64,000 nucleotides of DNA from Sphaerimonospora thailandensis (GTDB lineage: Bacteria; Actinomycetota; Actinomycetes; Streptosporangiales; Streptosporangiaceae). Location: contig NZ_BOOG01000034.1 in NCBI RefSeq assembly GCF_016863115.1, forward strand, positions 1 to 64,000, given 5' to 3'. The position numbers and the translations under genes are program-made. The notes beneath the pieces are model-generated. The model saw nothing but the letters and a program-made list of their open reading frames with translations, was not told the DNA's origin and made no database searches. Position 1 is the first letter of the stretch, and each line of letters opens with the position of its first letter. This document shows, in pieces, positions 42,208 through 53,464 of this stretch.

Positions 42208-42891
42208 ATGCGCTTACGCCCGATCGCGGTCGCGCTCGCCGCGTGCACCGCCCTGTCCGCCTGCGCGGTCCTGGCCGCCTGTACGGCCTCCTCGGCGGAC
42301 CCCGCCGAGGGCGCGAAGAAGCCGGCGGTCGTCCAGCCCGGCGCGCCAGGACAGACGAGCAGGGTGCTGCCGGCCGACCAGGCGCCGGAGGCCGACGGCG
42401 GGGACTACACCGAGGCCGACGTGCGCTTCATGCAGGGAATGATCGAGCATCACGCCCAGGCGCTGCGGATGACGGCCCTGGTGCCCGGCCGCGGCACGAA
42501 CGGGGATCTCCCGCTCCTCGCCAGACGGATCGAGATCTCCCAGAAGGACGAGATCGGGCTGATGCGGCGCTGGCTGCGGGCGCGTCTGAAGGAGGTGCCG
42601 AGCGTGGACAGCGCCGGCCACGGCCACCACGGCGGCGGGCTCATGCCGGGGATGCTCACCGAGGAGCAGTTCGCCGAGCTGGACAGGGCCACGGGCGCGG
42701 AGTTCGACCGGCTCTTCTGCACGTACATGATCCAGCACCACACCGGGGCGCTGCGGATGGTGGAGCGGCTGTTCGCCGACAAGGGGGGCGTGGAGCCGGA
42801 GGTCTACCAGCTCGCCTCGCATATCGACTCCGACCAGCGCATCGAGATCGACCGCATGCGGAAGATCCTTGCCGACCCGGCCTCCCGGTGA
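42208..42891 (+). CDS. DUF305 lipoprotein
   Basis: A 227-residue secreted lipoprotein (MRLRPIAVALAACTALSACAVLAAC, lipobox variants LSAC or LAAC). Two repeats of the DUF305/ferritin-like helix pair carry the hallmark histidines: FMQGMIEHHAQALRM and YMIQHHTGALRM. A His/Gly stretch (GHGHHGGG) lies between. DUF305 proteins are often copper- or stress-linked; a metal-binding role outside the membrane is plausible. It is not functionally tied to the flanking steroid genes. Confidence 0.9.
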   Translation: MRLRPIAVALAACTALSACAVLAACTASSADPAEGAKKPAVVQPGAPGQTSRVLPADQAPEADGGDYTEADVRFMQGMIEHHAQALRMTALVPGRGTNGDLPLLARRIEISQKDEIGLMRRWLRARLKEVPSVDSAGHGHHGGGLMPGMLTEEQFAELDRATGAEFDRLFCTYMIQHHTGALRMVERLFADKGGVEPEVYQLASHIDSDQRIEIDRMRKILADPASR

Positions 42892-42924
42892 CGCTCCCGA
42901 TGACGCTCCCGATGACGCTCTCGA
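42889..42924. repeat. 12-nt tandem repeat starting at a stop codon
   Basis: TGACGCTCCCGA occurs three times (the third with one change), starting at the TGA of the DUF305 gene. 12 is a multiple of 3, so the copies give in-frame stops. Confidence 0.88.
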
Positions 42925-42975
42925 TGACCGGGATGCCGCCGTTCCGGTGGGTTCCGTACGGCTAGCGTGCGGAGA

Positions 42976-43752
42976 ATGACACGAAAGATCGCTGTGAGCG
43001 GGACGGCATCGGGAATCGGAAAGGCGCTCGCCGGCCTGCTGCGCGCGCAGGGCGACGAGGTGATCGGCATCGACCTCAAGGACGCCGACGTGTGCGCCGA
43101 CCTGTCCACGCCGGAGGGTCGCGCGCTGGCCGTGGAGTCCGTGCTGGGGATGTGCGGTGGCGTGCTCGACGGCGTCGTCGCCTGCGCCGGCGTCTCCACG
43201 TTCACCACGTTGACCGTGCGGGTGAACTACTTCGGCGTGACCGCGATGCTGGAGGGGCTGCGCCCGGCGCTCGCCGCCGCCCCGGCGCCGCGCGCCGCCG
43301 TGATCGGCTCCATCTCCGGCACCAAGCCGGCGGTCCCGGAGGTGGTGCGGGCCTGCCTCGACGGCCTGGAGGAGGAGGCGGTCGAGTCGGGTGAGCGGGC
43401 CGTCGAGCGCGGAGACGGGAGGATGCTGTACCCGTCGTCGAAGTCGGCCCTCGCGCAGTGGCTGCGCCGCGTCTGCGTCACGCCCGAGTGGGCCGGGTGC
43501 GGCATCCCGCTCAACGCGGTGGCCCCCGGGGTCGTGCTCACCCCGATGAGTGATCCCCTCTTCGCGGACGAGGAGATGCGCAAGGCCATGGACGCCGCGG
43601 TGCCGATGCCGCTGAACGGGTACGCCGAGCCCGAGGTGGTCGCCGAGGCGCTGCGCTGGCTGATCAGCCCGGCCAACTCCCACATGTCCGGGCAGGTCGT
43701 CTACGTCGACGGCGGCGCCGAGGCCACCCTCCGCGGCCCGGACGTCTATTGA
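42976..43752 (+). CDS. 3alpha-hydroxysteroid dehydrogenase-like SDR
   Basis: 258 residues of the 3alpha-HSD/carbonyl reductase subgroup: VSGTASGIGKALAGLLRAQG, GIDLKDADVCADLSTPEGR (a signature of Comamonas-type 3alpha-HSD), VVACAGVS, VNYFGVTAMLEGLRP, ISSIS-like IGSISGT, YPSSKSALAQWLRR (YxxxK) and SGQVVYVDGGAEATLRG. It would interconvert 3-hydroxy and 3-keto steroids or bile acids. ATG at 42976 after GCGGAGA; a GTG three codons earlier is possible. Confidence 0.9.
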   Translation: MTRKIAVSGTASGIGKALAGLLRAQGDEVIGIDLKDADVCADLSTPEGRALAVESVLGMCGGVLDGVVACAGVSTFTTLTVRVNYFGVTAMLEGLRPALAAAPAPRAAVIGSISGTKPAVPEVVRACLDGLEEEAVESGERAVERGDGRMLYPSSKSALAQWLRRVCVTPEWAGCGIPLNAVAPGVVLTPMSDPLFADEEMRKAMDAAVPMPLNGYAEPEVVAEALRWLISPANSHMSGQVVYVDGGAEATLRGPDVY

Positions 43753-43778
43753 TCGGCACAGGGGCCGCTGATTGACAT

Positions 43779-43807
43779 GGGGTCCGCCTCGCCGGGAGGC
43801 GGACCCC
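43779..43807. terminator. Bidirectional terminator hairpin
   Basis: GGGGTCCGCCT and AGGCGGACCCC form a perfect 11-bp stem with a 7-nt loop between two convergent SDR genes. Confidence 0.88.
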
Positions 43808-43812
43808 GGATG

Positions 43813-44781
43813 TCACTTCTGGCTGGCGGCGTTCTGGACGCCCGTGGTGTCGAGCTGGGCCACGCTGTAGGCCGCGTAGGTCTGGTACGGGCCGCGCCCG
43901 TTGAAGTACGGCGTGAGCACCTGGTCGAGCTCCTCGGCCGAGAAGACGCCGTCGGCGGCGGTGAACTTCCGCTCAACCGTCGGGGCGGCCATGAGCGCCA
44001 CCATGTCGCCGTACACGACGAACACCTGGCCGCTGATCTCCTCGGCGGCGGGGGAGGCCAGGTAGCTCACGAACGTCCCCACCCGTTCGGGGGCGAGGAT
44101 GTCCAGGCCGTCGGCTGCATCGCCGTTCGTGTCGCCGTTCGTGTCGCCGTTCGTGTCGCCGCCGGCGAACACGTGGGCGGTCATGCCGGTGCGGGCCCGG
44201 GGGCAGATCGCGTTGGCCCGCACGCCGTACTTGGCCAGGCCCTGGGCCGTGGCGAGGGTCAGCGCCACGATGCCGGCCTTGGCGGCCGAGTAGTTCGGCT
44301 GGCCGGCCGAGCCGAACAGGAACGCCTCGGAGGAGGTGTTGACGACACGGCCGTAGACCGGGCCGCCGGCCGCCTTGCTCGCCGCGCGCCAGTGGACCGC
44401 CGCCGCCCGGGAGACCGCGGCGTGTCCCTTGAGATGGACGCGGATCACGTCGTCCCAGTCGGACTCGGTCAGGTTGAACAGCATCTTGTCGCGCAGCACG
44501 CCCGCGTTGTTCACCAGGATGTCCAGGCGCCCGAAGGCGTCCACCGCGGCGCCGACGAGGCGGTCGCCGATGGACCAGTCGCCCACGTCGCCGGTCACCG
44601 CGACGGCCTGCCGGCCGAGCGACCTGATCTCGGCCGCGACCTCCTCGGCGGCCGGGCCCATGTCGTTGACGACGACGTTCGCACCGCGCTCGGCCAGCGC
44701 CAGCGCCTCACTGCGGCCCAGGCCGGCGCCGGCCCCCGTCACGATGGCGGCCTTGCCCTCAAGGCTGATGTTCGAGCTCAT
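43813..44781 (-). CDS. SDR, Hsd4A-type (17beta-HSD4-like) dehydrogenase
   Basis: 322 residues with the multifunctional-protein-type SDR pattern: GKAAIVTGAGAGLGRSEALALAERGANVVVNDMG, NNAGVLRDKMLFNLTESDWDDVIRVHLKGHA, the catalytic Ser in VVNTSSEAFLFGS and YSAAKAGIVALTL (YxxxK). Related Hsd4A enzymes oxidise 22-hydroxyacyl-CoA or 17-hydroxy steroids in side-chain beta-oxidation. The ATG at 44781 follows GGGAGCGG. An insertion of GDTN repeats sits in the C-terminal half where homologues have a short loop. Divergent from the FadD operon. Confidence 0.88.
   Translation of the reverse strand: MSSNISLEGKAAIVTGAGAGLGRSEALALAERGANVVVNDMGPAAEEVAAEIRSLGRQAVAVTGDVGDWSIGDRLVGAAVDAFGRLDILVNNAGVLRDKMLFNLTESDWDDVIRVHLKGHAAVSRAAAVHWRAASKAAGGPVYGRVVNTSSEAFLFGSAGQPNYSAAKAGIVALTLATAQGLAKYGVRANAICPRARTGMTAHVFAGGDTNGDTNGDTNGDAADGLDILAPERVGTFVSYLASPAAEEISGQVFVVYGDMVALMAAPTVERKFTAADGVFSAEELDQVLTPYFNGRGPYQTYAAYSVAQLDTTGVQNAASQK
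44121..44156. repeat. 12-nt in-frame repeat inside the Hsd4A-type gene
   Basis: CGCCGTTCGTGT three times, encoding GDTN on the minus strand in a surface-loop region. The unit number may vary between strains. Confidence 0.88.
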
Positions 44782-44816
44782 ATCCGCTCCCGTACTACGT
44801 ATCCGAGGAGCCACAA

Positions 44817-44834
44817 ACTAGTACGAATTCTAGT
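44817..44834. promoter_or_regulatory. KstR-like palindrome 1
   Basis: ACTAGTACGAATTCTAGT has ACTAG/CTAGT arms. Aligned to the KstR consensus TAGAACNNGTTCTA it matches 10 of 12 fixed positions. It lies 36 bp upstream of the Hsd4A-type ATG and shares ATTCTAGTC with site 2. Confidence 0.55.
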
Positions 44835-44883
44835 CATGACCAACCCTGACACCGTTCAGTGAGACCTGACCGTTGTGTGAAAC

Positions 44884-44900
44884 GAGAATTGATTCTAGTC
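44884..44900. promoter_or_regulatory. KstR-like palindrome 2
   Basis: GAGAATTGATTCTAGTC contains AGAAT-TG-ATTCT, perfect 5-nt arms. It lies 8 bp before the FadD ATG, so a bound repressor would block that promoter. Confidence 0.55.
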
Positions 44901-44907
44901 TCTCGCC

Positions 44908-47756
<2,849 letters not shown>

Positions 47757-47761
47757 CCCAC

Positions 47762-50008
47762 ATGACGATCGGACTGACCGATGAGCATCGCGACCTGCGC
47801 GACGCCGTACGGGCCTTCGCCGCCCGGCACGTGACGCAGGACGTGGTGCGCAAGGCCGTCGAGGCCGAGCGCGAGGAGCTGCCGGAGTTCTGGCCGCTCC
47901 TCGCCGAGCAGGGCCTGCTCGGCCTGCACCTTCCCGAGGAGGACGGCGGCGCGGGCTACGGCCTGCTCGAACTCGCCGTCGTGCTCGAGGAACTGGGCCG
48001 CTCGCTCGTCCCCGGGCCGTTCCTGCCCACCGTGCTCGCCAGCGCCATACTGCACCGCGCCGTACTACACGGGGCCGAGCACCGGGAGCACCTGGCCGGG
48101 CTGGCGGCCGGCACGCGGATCGGCGCGGTCGGGCTCCCGCCCGGCGGCGGTACGGCCTCCGCCGGGCTCGTGCTCACCCGCGGCGCGAACGGGCGGGCGA
48201 CCGTCTCCGGTGTGTCCGGCCCGGTCCTGGGCGGCCAGGTCGCCGACCTGTTCGTGCTGCCGGCCACCGACGGGACCAGCACGGCGTGGGTGGTGCTGCC
48301 GCGGACCGCCGTGGAGATCGAGGACCTGCCCAGTCATGACCTGACCCGGCGGCTGTCGCGGGTGCGCAACGACGGCGCCGCGGCCGAGGTGCTGACCGGT
48401 CTGGGCGCCGACGACGTGCTCGACCTGGCCGCCGTGCTGTTCGCCGCCGAGGCGTCGGGCCTGGCCGACTGGGCCACGGCCACCGCCGCGGAGTACGCGA
48501 AGGTGCGCCACCAGTTCGGCCGCCCGATCGGCCAGTTCCAGGGGGTCAAGCACCGCTGTGCCCGCATGCTGACCCGGGCCGAGCAGGCCCGGGTATGCGC
48601 CTGGGACGCGGCGCGGGCGGCCGGAGGTGATCGCGGCGAGGCCTCGCTGGCGGCGGCCGTCGCCGGAGCGACCAGCGTCGAGGCGGCCTTCACCACCGCC
48701 AAGGACTGCGTCCAGACGCTCGGCGGCATCGGCTTCACCTGGGAGCATGACGCGGGTCACTACCTGCGACGTGCGCAGACCCTGCGCATCCTGCTCGGCT
48801 CCACCTCCTGGTGGCGGCGACGGGTCGCCCGCCTCACACTGGACGGTGTGCGCCGCGAGCTCGGCGTCGAGCTGCCGCCCGAGGCCGAGCGGATCCGGTC
48901 GGAGATCCGCGCCGAGCTGAGCCCCGCGGGCGACCTCGAGGGCAGAGACCGGCTCACCTACCTGGCCGAGCACGGCTACACCGGTCCGCACCTGCCCGCG
49001 CCGTGGGGCAAGGGAGCCGACGCCGTCACCCAGCTGGTGATCGCCGAGGAGATGCGCGCGGCCGGGCTGCGCGCCGTCGACATGGTGATCGGCAACTGGG
49101 TGGTGCCCACCCTGATCGCGCACGGCAGCGCCGAGCAGCGGCAGCGGTTCCTGCCGCCGTCCCTGCGCGGCGACATCATCTGGTGCCAGCTGTTCAGCGA
49201 GCCGGGCGCCGGCTCCGACCTGGCCGGACTGAGTACCCGGGCGGAAAAGGTCGACGGCGGCTGGAAGGTCACCGGCCAGAAGGTCTGGACCTCGATGGCC
49301 CGAGAGGCGCACTGGGGCATCCTGCTGGCCCGCACCGATCCCGAGGCGCCCAAGCACAAGGGCCTGTCGTACTTCCTGCTCGACATGACCAGCCCCGGCA
49401 TCGACATCCGGCCGCTGCGCGAGCTGACCGGTGAGGCGCTGTTCAACGAGGTGTTCCTCGACGAGGTGTTCGTCCCCGACGAGATGCTCGTCGCCGGGCC
49501 GGGCGACGGCTGGAAGCTCGCCCGCACCACCCTGGCCAACGAGCGGGTCTCGCTGTCACACGACTCCGCCCTCGGCAGCGGCGGCGAGGCGCTGCTCGAC
49601 ATCGCGGCCGCCGCGCCGCAGACGATGGACGACGAGCGGCTGACGCGCCTTGGGGCGATCCTCTGCGACGCCCAGTCCGGTGGACTGTTCGGGCTGCGGA
49701 CCACGCTGCGGTCGCTGACCGGGCAGCAGCCGGGGGCCGAGTCCAGCGTGGCCAAGTTGATCGGCGTCGAGCACCTCCAGGAGATCTGGGAGACCGCGAT
49801 GGACTGGATCGGCCCCGAGGCGCTGACCGGCGGCCACGGCGGTCGTGGTGACCGCGGCGAGCACCGCCGGGACGCCACCTGGATGTTCCTCAACTCACGG
49901 TGCATGTCGATCGCCGGCGGCACCACCGACGTGCAGCTCAACATCATCGGCGAGCGTCTGCTCGGCCTGCCCCGCGACCCCGAGCCGACCGGCGGAAAGG
50001 CGGGCTGA
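47762..50008 (+). CDS. Double acyl-CoA dehydrogenase, FadE34-like
   Basis: 748 residues with two ACAD units in one chain. Unit 1 (about 1-365) has LTDEHRDLRDAVRAFAARHV, LGLHLPEEDGGAGYGLLELAVVLEELGRSLVPGPF and KDCVQTLGGIGFTWEHD; it is degenerate at the active site. Unit 2 (about 370-748) has IIWCQLFSEPGAGSDLAGLSTRAEK, the FAD-binding WTSMAREAHWG and RCMSIAGGTTDVQLNIIGERLLGLPRD. This alpha-beta fusion is the layout of FadE34/ChsE3, which dehydrogenates a steroid side-chain CoA ester. It follows the thiolase with a 5-nt gap. The longer open frame upstream is a thiolase shadow. Confidence 0.9.
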   Translation: MTIGLTDEHRDLRDAVRAFAARHVTQDVVRKAVEAEREELPEFWPLLAEQGLLGLHLPEEDGGAGYGLLELAVVLEELGRSLVPGPFLPTVLASAILHRAVLHGAEHREHLAGLAAGTRIGAVGLPPGGGTASAGLVLTRGANGRATVSGVSGPVLGGQVADLFVLPATDGTSTAWVVLPRTAVEIEDLPSHDLTRRLSRVRNDGAAAEVLTGLGADDVLDLAAVLFAAEASGLADWATATAAEYAKVRHQFGRPIGQFQGVKHRCARMLTRAEQARVCAWDAARAAGGDRGEASLAAAVAGATSVEAAFTTAKDCVQTLGGIGFTWEHDAGHYLRRAQTLRILLGSTSWWRRRVARLTLDGVRRELGVELPPEAERIRSEIRAELSPAGDLEGRDRLTYLAEHGYTGPHLPAPWGKGADAVTQLVIAEEMRAAGLRAVDMVIGNWVVPTLIAHGSAEQRQRFLPPSLRGDIIWCQLFSEPGAGSDLAGLSTRAEKVDGGWKVTGQKVWTSMAREAHWGILLARTDPEAPKHKGLSYFLLDMTSPGIDIRPLRELTGEALFNEVFLDEVFVPDEMLVAGPGDGWKLARTTLANERVSLSHDSALGSGGEALLDIAAAAPQTMDDERLTRLGAILCDAQSGGLFGLRTTLRSLTGQQPGAESSVAKLIGVEHLQEIWETAMDWIGPEALTGGHGGRGDRGEHRRDATWMFLNSRCMSIAGGTTDVQLNIIGERLLGLPRDPEPTGGKAG

Positions 50009-50009
50009 C

Positions 50010-50882
50010 ATGCCGATCGACCTCGACAGGGCACTCGGCGCGCCGCCGGCGACCCGCGAGATCGCCTGGACCAGCCGGGACGTGCTGCTCTACCACCTGA
50101 GCCTGGGCGCCGGGGCCGACGCGGCCACCGACCCCGAGCTCGGCTACACCTACGAGCGCGGCCTGCGCGTGCTGCCCACCTTCGCCATGGTCGCCGGGCA
50201 GGGCATCTCCTCCGGCGACCGGCCGCCCACCGCGATGAACATGCCCGGCATCGACATCGACCTGCGCAGGATCCTGCACGCGGGGCAGGGGCTGACCGTG
50301 CACCGGCCGCTGCCCGCCTCGGGCGCCGCCACGGTCGCGTCGCGGGTCGCCCACGTCTGGGACAAGGGCAAGGCCGCGATGATCGTGCTGGAGCAGTCCG
50401 CCACGGACGGCGAGGGCGGCCTCCTGTGGACCACGAACATGCGGATCTGGGCCCGGGGCGAGGGCGGCTTCGGCGGCGAGCCGGGCCCGGAGGACCGGTG
50501 GGCGGCCCCCGATCGTGAGCCCGACGTCACGCTCGAATCGCCGACCGTCCCCGGGCAGGCGTTGCTGTACCGGCTCAACGGCGACCTCAACCCGCTGCAC
50601 GCCGACCCCGAGTTCGCCGGGGCGGCCGGTTTCGACCGGCCGATCCTGCACGGCCTGGCGTCGTACGGCATCGTCGCCAAAGCCGTCGTGGACGGCGTTC
50701 TCGGGGGCGACGTGACCCGGCTGCGGGGGCTGTCGGTACGCTTCGCGGGGCCGCTGTTCCCCGGTGAGACCATCCGGACGAGGGTGTGGCGGGAGGACGG
50801 TGGCCTGATGTTCCAGTCCACCTGCCCGGAGCGTGACGACGCTCCGGTGCTCACGCACGCGACCGCGGAGGTTTCGACATGA
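50010..50882 (+). CDS. MaoC-type 2-enoyl-CoA hydratase (double hot-dog)
   Basis: 290 residues. An N-terminal hot-dog half (ELGYTYERGLRVLPTFAMVAGQG) carries no catalytic pair. The C-terminal half has the hydratase 2 motif YRLNGDLNPLHADPEFAGAAGFDRPILHGL with the Asp and His of the active site. It hydrates the enoyl-CoA made by the preceding dehydrogenase. The ATG lies two nucleotides after the preceding TGA; the next gene overlaps its end (ATGA). Confidence 0.92.
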   Translation: MPIDLDRALGAPPATREIAWTSRDVLLYHLSLGAGADAATDPELGYTYERGLRVLPTFAMVAGQGISSGDRPPTAMNMPGIDIDLRRILHAGQGLTVHRPLPASGAATVASRVAHVWDKGKAAMIVLEQSATDGEGGLLWTTNMRIWARGEGGFGGEPGPEDRWAAPDREPDVTLESPTVPGQALLYRLNGDLNPLHADPEFAGAAGFDRPILHGLASYGIVAKAVVDGVLGGDVTRLRGLSVRFAGPLFPGETIRTRVWREDGGLMFQSTCPERDDAPVLTHATAEVST

Positions 50883-51526
50883 CGGGGTCCGACGTCCCGG
50901 CCGAGGGAACCGAGCGGGGGCCGGAGCTGACGGCCACCCCGAGGAACAAGGGCGTGGACGCGGCGGTCGCCGCGGCCCGCCGGGTGGTCGCCTCGCTGCT
51001 GCACGCCGGCGACGGATCCGCCGCCGAGATGGAGAAGATCGCGGACCAGCTCAACGCGATCGCCGACCACCTCGACGAACACGCCCCCGCAGTCGAGGAG
51101 CGGTTGGTGGACATGTGGCGCGGCGAGGGCGTCACCCGCCACGACCCGGTGACCGGGCCGGAGAACGCCATCGCGCCGCCGCTCCAGTTGCACGGCAAGG
51201 AGGACGGCTCCATCGGGGGCGTCGTCGTCCTCGGCCTGCCGTACCAGGGGCCGCCCGGGTTCGTGCACGGCGGCGTCTCGGCACTGCTGCTCGACCACAC
51301 GCTCGGCGTGGCCAACCACTGGGCGGGCACCTCCGGCGTGACGGGCACGCTGACGCTGCGCTACCACCGGCCCACCCCGCTGTTCGAGCCGCTGACCGTG
51401 ACCGGGCGCCAGGTCTCGGTCGACGGCCGGAAGATCAACACCGTCGGGTCGATCACGGCCGGCGGGAAGCTCTGCGTGAGCGCCGACGGCCTGTTCATCG
51501 TCAAAGACCTCCCCCGCCCCCGCTGA
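50879..51526 (+). CDS. Hot-dog thioesterase (PaaI-type)
   Basis: 215 residues. A helical N-terminal extension (VDAAVAAARRVVASLLHAG, EMEKIADQLNAIADHLDEH) precedes a 4HBT hot-dog domain with LPYQGPPGFVHGGVSALLLDHTLGVANHW (HGG catalytic motif) and TLRYHRPTPLFEPLTVTGRQ. Likely releases or edits CoA esters in the side-chain operon. It is the last gene; two copies of a 14-nt repeat follow the stop. Confidence 0.85.
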   Translation: MTGSDVPAEGTERGPELTATPRNKGVDAAVAAARRVVASLLHAGDGSAAEMEKIADQLNAIADHLDEHAPAVEERLVDMWRGEGVTRHDPVTGPENAIAPPLQLHGKEDGSIGGVVVLGLPYQGPPGFVHGGVSALLLDHTLGVANHWAGTSGVTGTLTLRYHRPTPLFEPLTVTGRQVSVDGRKINTVGSITAGGKLCVSADGLFIVKDLPRPR

Positions 51527-51552
51527 CTCACAGCCAGGGACTCACAGCCAGG
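51525..51552. repeat. 14-nt direct repeat at a gene end
   Basis: GACTCACAGCCAGG occurs twice in tandem; the first copy overlaps the TGA of the thioesterase gene. Confidence 0.75.
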
Positions 51553-51576
51553 GGACCCGGCCCCCGGGCCCCCTGG
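51548..51576. terminator. Terminator hairpin between convergent genes
   Basis: CCAGGGGaCCCGG pairs with CCGGGcCCCCTGG (13 positions, one mismatch), between the thioesterase and GNAT genes; a second stem CCTCGGC/GCCGAGG follows. Confidence 0.75.
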
Positions 51577-51611
51577 CCTCGGCGGTCCTCAGGCCGAGGT
51601 CATGATCAGTG

Positions 51612-52115
51612 TCATGTCCTCGCAGGACTGTCGAACGAGATCCAGCTATCAGGCGGCAGCTCCGGATGGCCTGGTACGGCTCGGCGTTCCTCGGTCCAAT
51701 CGTCACCGGCGACCTCGGCGGCGACACGGCGCCAGAAACGCACCGCGGTCACGTTGCGGTCCTGGAATGCGACCTCCCACGGCCCCGGATGCCGGGCGAG
51801 AACCTCCCGGACGGCACGCAGCCCGGTGCCCCTTCTCCGAGCCCCGCGCACCACGAAGAAACTGTTGAGCACGCGGGTCGTCCCGGCCAGGCCGCGGACG
51901 AAAGCGAAGCCGACGGGACGCTCACCGCTGGTCAACAGGTACGGCGCCCAGTCGGCGTCACCGAATGCCAGGTGAAGCCGATCTCTCCGGAACGTTCCGT
52001 TCGAGTTGGGCAGGACGCCGTGGAACTCCGACATGTCGTGACGGAACATCAGCCAAAGACGCTCGATCACCGGGCGATCGGTAGGTTTCGCGAGGCATAC
52101 ACCCACGTCTGACAC
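51612..52115 (-). CDS. GNAT-family N-acetyltransferase
   Basis: 167 residues. The acetyl-CoA fold is seen in FAFVRGL..TRVLNSFFVVRGARRRGTGLRAVREVL (the R-x-x-G-x-G/A pyrophosphate loop) and EVAFQDRNVTAVRFWRRVA. The GTG start follows AAAGGAG at 6 nt. The substrate is unknown. Confidence 0.88.
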   Translation of the reverse strand: MSDVGVCLAKPTDRPVIERLWLMFRHDMSEFHGVLPNSNGTFRRDRLHLAFGDADWAPYLLTSGERPVGFAFVRGLAGTTRVLNSFFVVRGARRRGTGLRAVREVLARHPGPWEVAFQDRNVTAVRFWRRVAAEVAGDDWTEERRAVPGHPELPPDSWISFDSPART

Positions 52116-52234
52116 GTGAATCTCCTTTGCTGCAAGGTGCGGAATTTCGACGCCGCGTGGTCCCGGTCACCGATCCGGAGGGAAGCCTTCTGGGGTTTGC
52201 CCACCATCCTCGGACCTGATCGAATCCAGGCACG

Positions 52235-52276
52235 AAAAAAGCCTCCCCGGCGGAGTGCATCCGCACCGAGAAGGCT
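52235..52276 (-). terminator. Orphan intrinsic terminator on the minus strand
   Basis: Minus-strand AGCCTTCTCGGTGCGGA... folds back on TCCGCCGGGGAGGCT and ends in six T. No minus-strand gene ends here: the nearest upstream coding sequence is on the other strand. The 370-base gap between the GNAT start and the antitoxin gene also has a minus-strand TTGACA at 52416-52421, so a short untranslated transcript is possible. I see no gene in the gap. Confidence 0.75.
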
Positions 52277-52485
52277 CAGAACCTGGTGAGCATCATATCA
52301 GGCTGGGTGCCGGGAAGATCCCGATGGCAGGAGTGTCGCCCCGAGATGTCGCTCGCGCCCGCGGAGCCTTGAGGCGGGGACTGTCTGCGAGGCCGGTACG
52401 AACCGGAATACGATCTGTCAAGACGGGGTTCGTGGCGTCTGAAAACAGATGCCCGGCGACACCTTGGACAGAGTAGGAGGCGAGC

Positions 52486-52773
52486 GTGTCCGTATGGTCG
52501 GTGCAGCAGGCCGAGCGACGCTTCAGTGCGTTGCTGGAACGTGCTCGCGCTGAGGGACCGCAGATCATCACCCAGCACGACCGGGAGGTCGCCGTGGTGG
52601 TCGACATCGCGGAGTATCGCCGTCTGAAGCCGGGACACCTCGATTTCAAGGAGTTCCTATGTTCCGGTCCTGACTTGAGTGAGTTGGACATCCGACGATC
52701 GCGTGAGCGTGCCCGGCTCGTCGAGCCCGATGCCGAGGCGGGTATGGACGAGAAGGCCATTGATGTGTCATGA
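52486..52773 (+). CDS. Phd/YefM-type antitoxin (orphan)
   Basis: 95 residues starting VSVWSVQQAERRFSALLERARAEGPQIITQHDREVAVVVDIAEYRRLKP, the complete Phd/YefM fold that binds DNA at the N-terminus. The C-terminal tail (RRSRERARLVEPDAEAGMDEKA) would neutralise a toxin. TAGGAGG lies before the GTG. A VapC/PIN toxin usually starts in the ATGA overlap; here ATGAGCGATAAGCCCGAGCG at 52770 begins in that way but then runs into ATPase sequence, so the toxin is lost. Confidence 0.85.
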   Translation: MSVWSVQQAERRFSALLERARAEGPQIITQHDREVAVVVDIAEYRRLKPGHLDFKEFLCSGPDLSELDIRRSRERARLVEPDAEAGMDEKAIDVS

Positions 52774-52792
52774 GCGATAAGCCCGAGCGCCA

Positions 52793-53464
52793 CGGTTCTA
52801 TGATCTGGATCCCTCGGTGCTGCGCGCGATTGATCAGGATCCACGTCCAAAGGACGCTCTCGGGCCCGCGGGGGAGTATCTAGGGCATGTGCTGGGCGCG
52901 CTGCAGAACGAGTACCCGATGGTGAAGGAGACCTTGGACTCCGCGCTGGCTGCGCTCATCGAGAACGCCGTCGGGATCGACCGGAAGCTGGAGGGGCGCT
53001 ACTCCACCGTTCAAGGGCGCTTCATCACTGCCGGAGAACGATTCCTCGACCCCGTGATCACGGTCTTCGAACGTGAATCCCTGTCCGAGGGGACCTTGCG
53101 GGCGGCGGGTGTCCTCGCCGCGCTTCTCCAACCCAGAGCGCTCTCCGGAGAGATCCCGCTGGTCGCCGTCGAGGAGCCGGAGAAAGCGCTCTATCCGTCT
53201 ACGCTGGGCGGCCTCTACGGGACGTTCATTGCCGCCTCGCACCGAACCCAGGTGATCGTCACCAGCCAGAGCTCGGACCTGCTTGACAACGAGAGCGCGG
53301 ATCTGTCGCACCTTCTCGTGGCGGCCAACTCTGACGGCGTCAGCAGGGTGGGCCCAGTGAACGCGTCAGTTCGTTCGCTCGTGGCCGACAAGGTCATGAC
53401 CATCGCGGAGCTTCACCGCAGCGGACTCATGACACCATCCGCCCACACCGGAGAGAGGCCGTGA
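52793..53464 (+). pseudogene. 3' half of an SMC/OLD-like ATPase gene
   Basis: The frame reads RFYDLDPSVLRAIDQDPRPK, then LGPAGEYLGHVLGALQNEYP, the signature region ERESLSEGTLRAAGVLAAL, Walker B-like PLVAVEEPEKALYPSTLGGLY and the switch TQVIVTSQSSDLL. There is no start codon context and no Walker A: the N-terminal half is absent and the Phd gene sits in its place. A GTG at 52817 could start a shorter product. The stop overlaps a GTG (GTGA), exactly as in the intact ATPase/TOPRIM pair at 13871-13874. Confidence 0.7.

Noticed and set aside
52380-52430. tRNA gene before the orphan terminator
   Set aside because: A GGTTCGTACC-like loop is present on the minus strand, but no acceptor, D or anticodon arms can be fitted around it.
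52817-53464. Intact small ATPase
   Set aside because: It lacks Walker A and any N-terminal half; the homologous frame already begins before the GTG at 52817.
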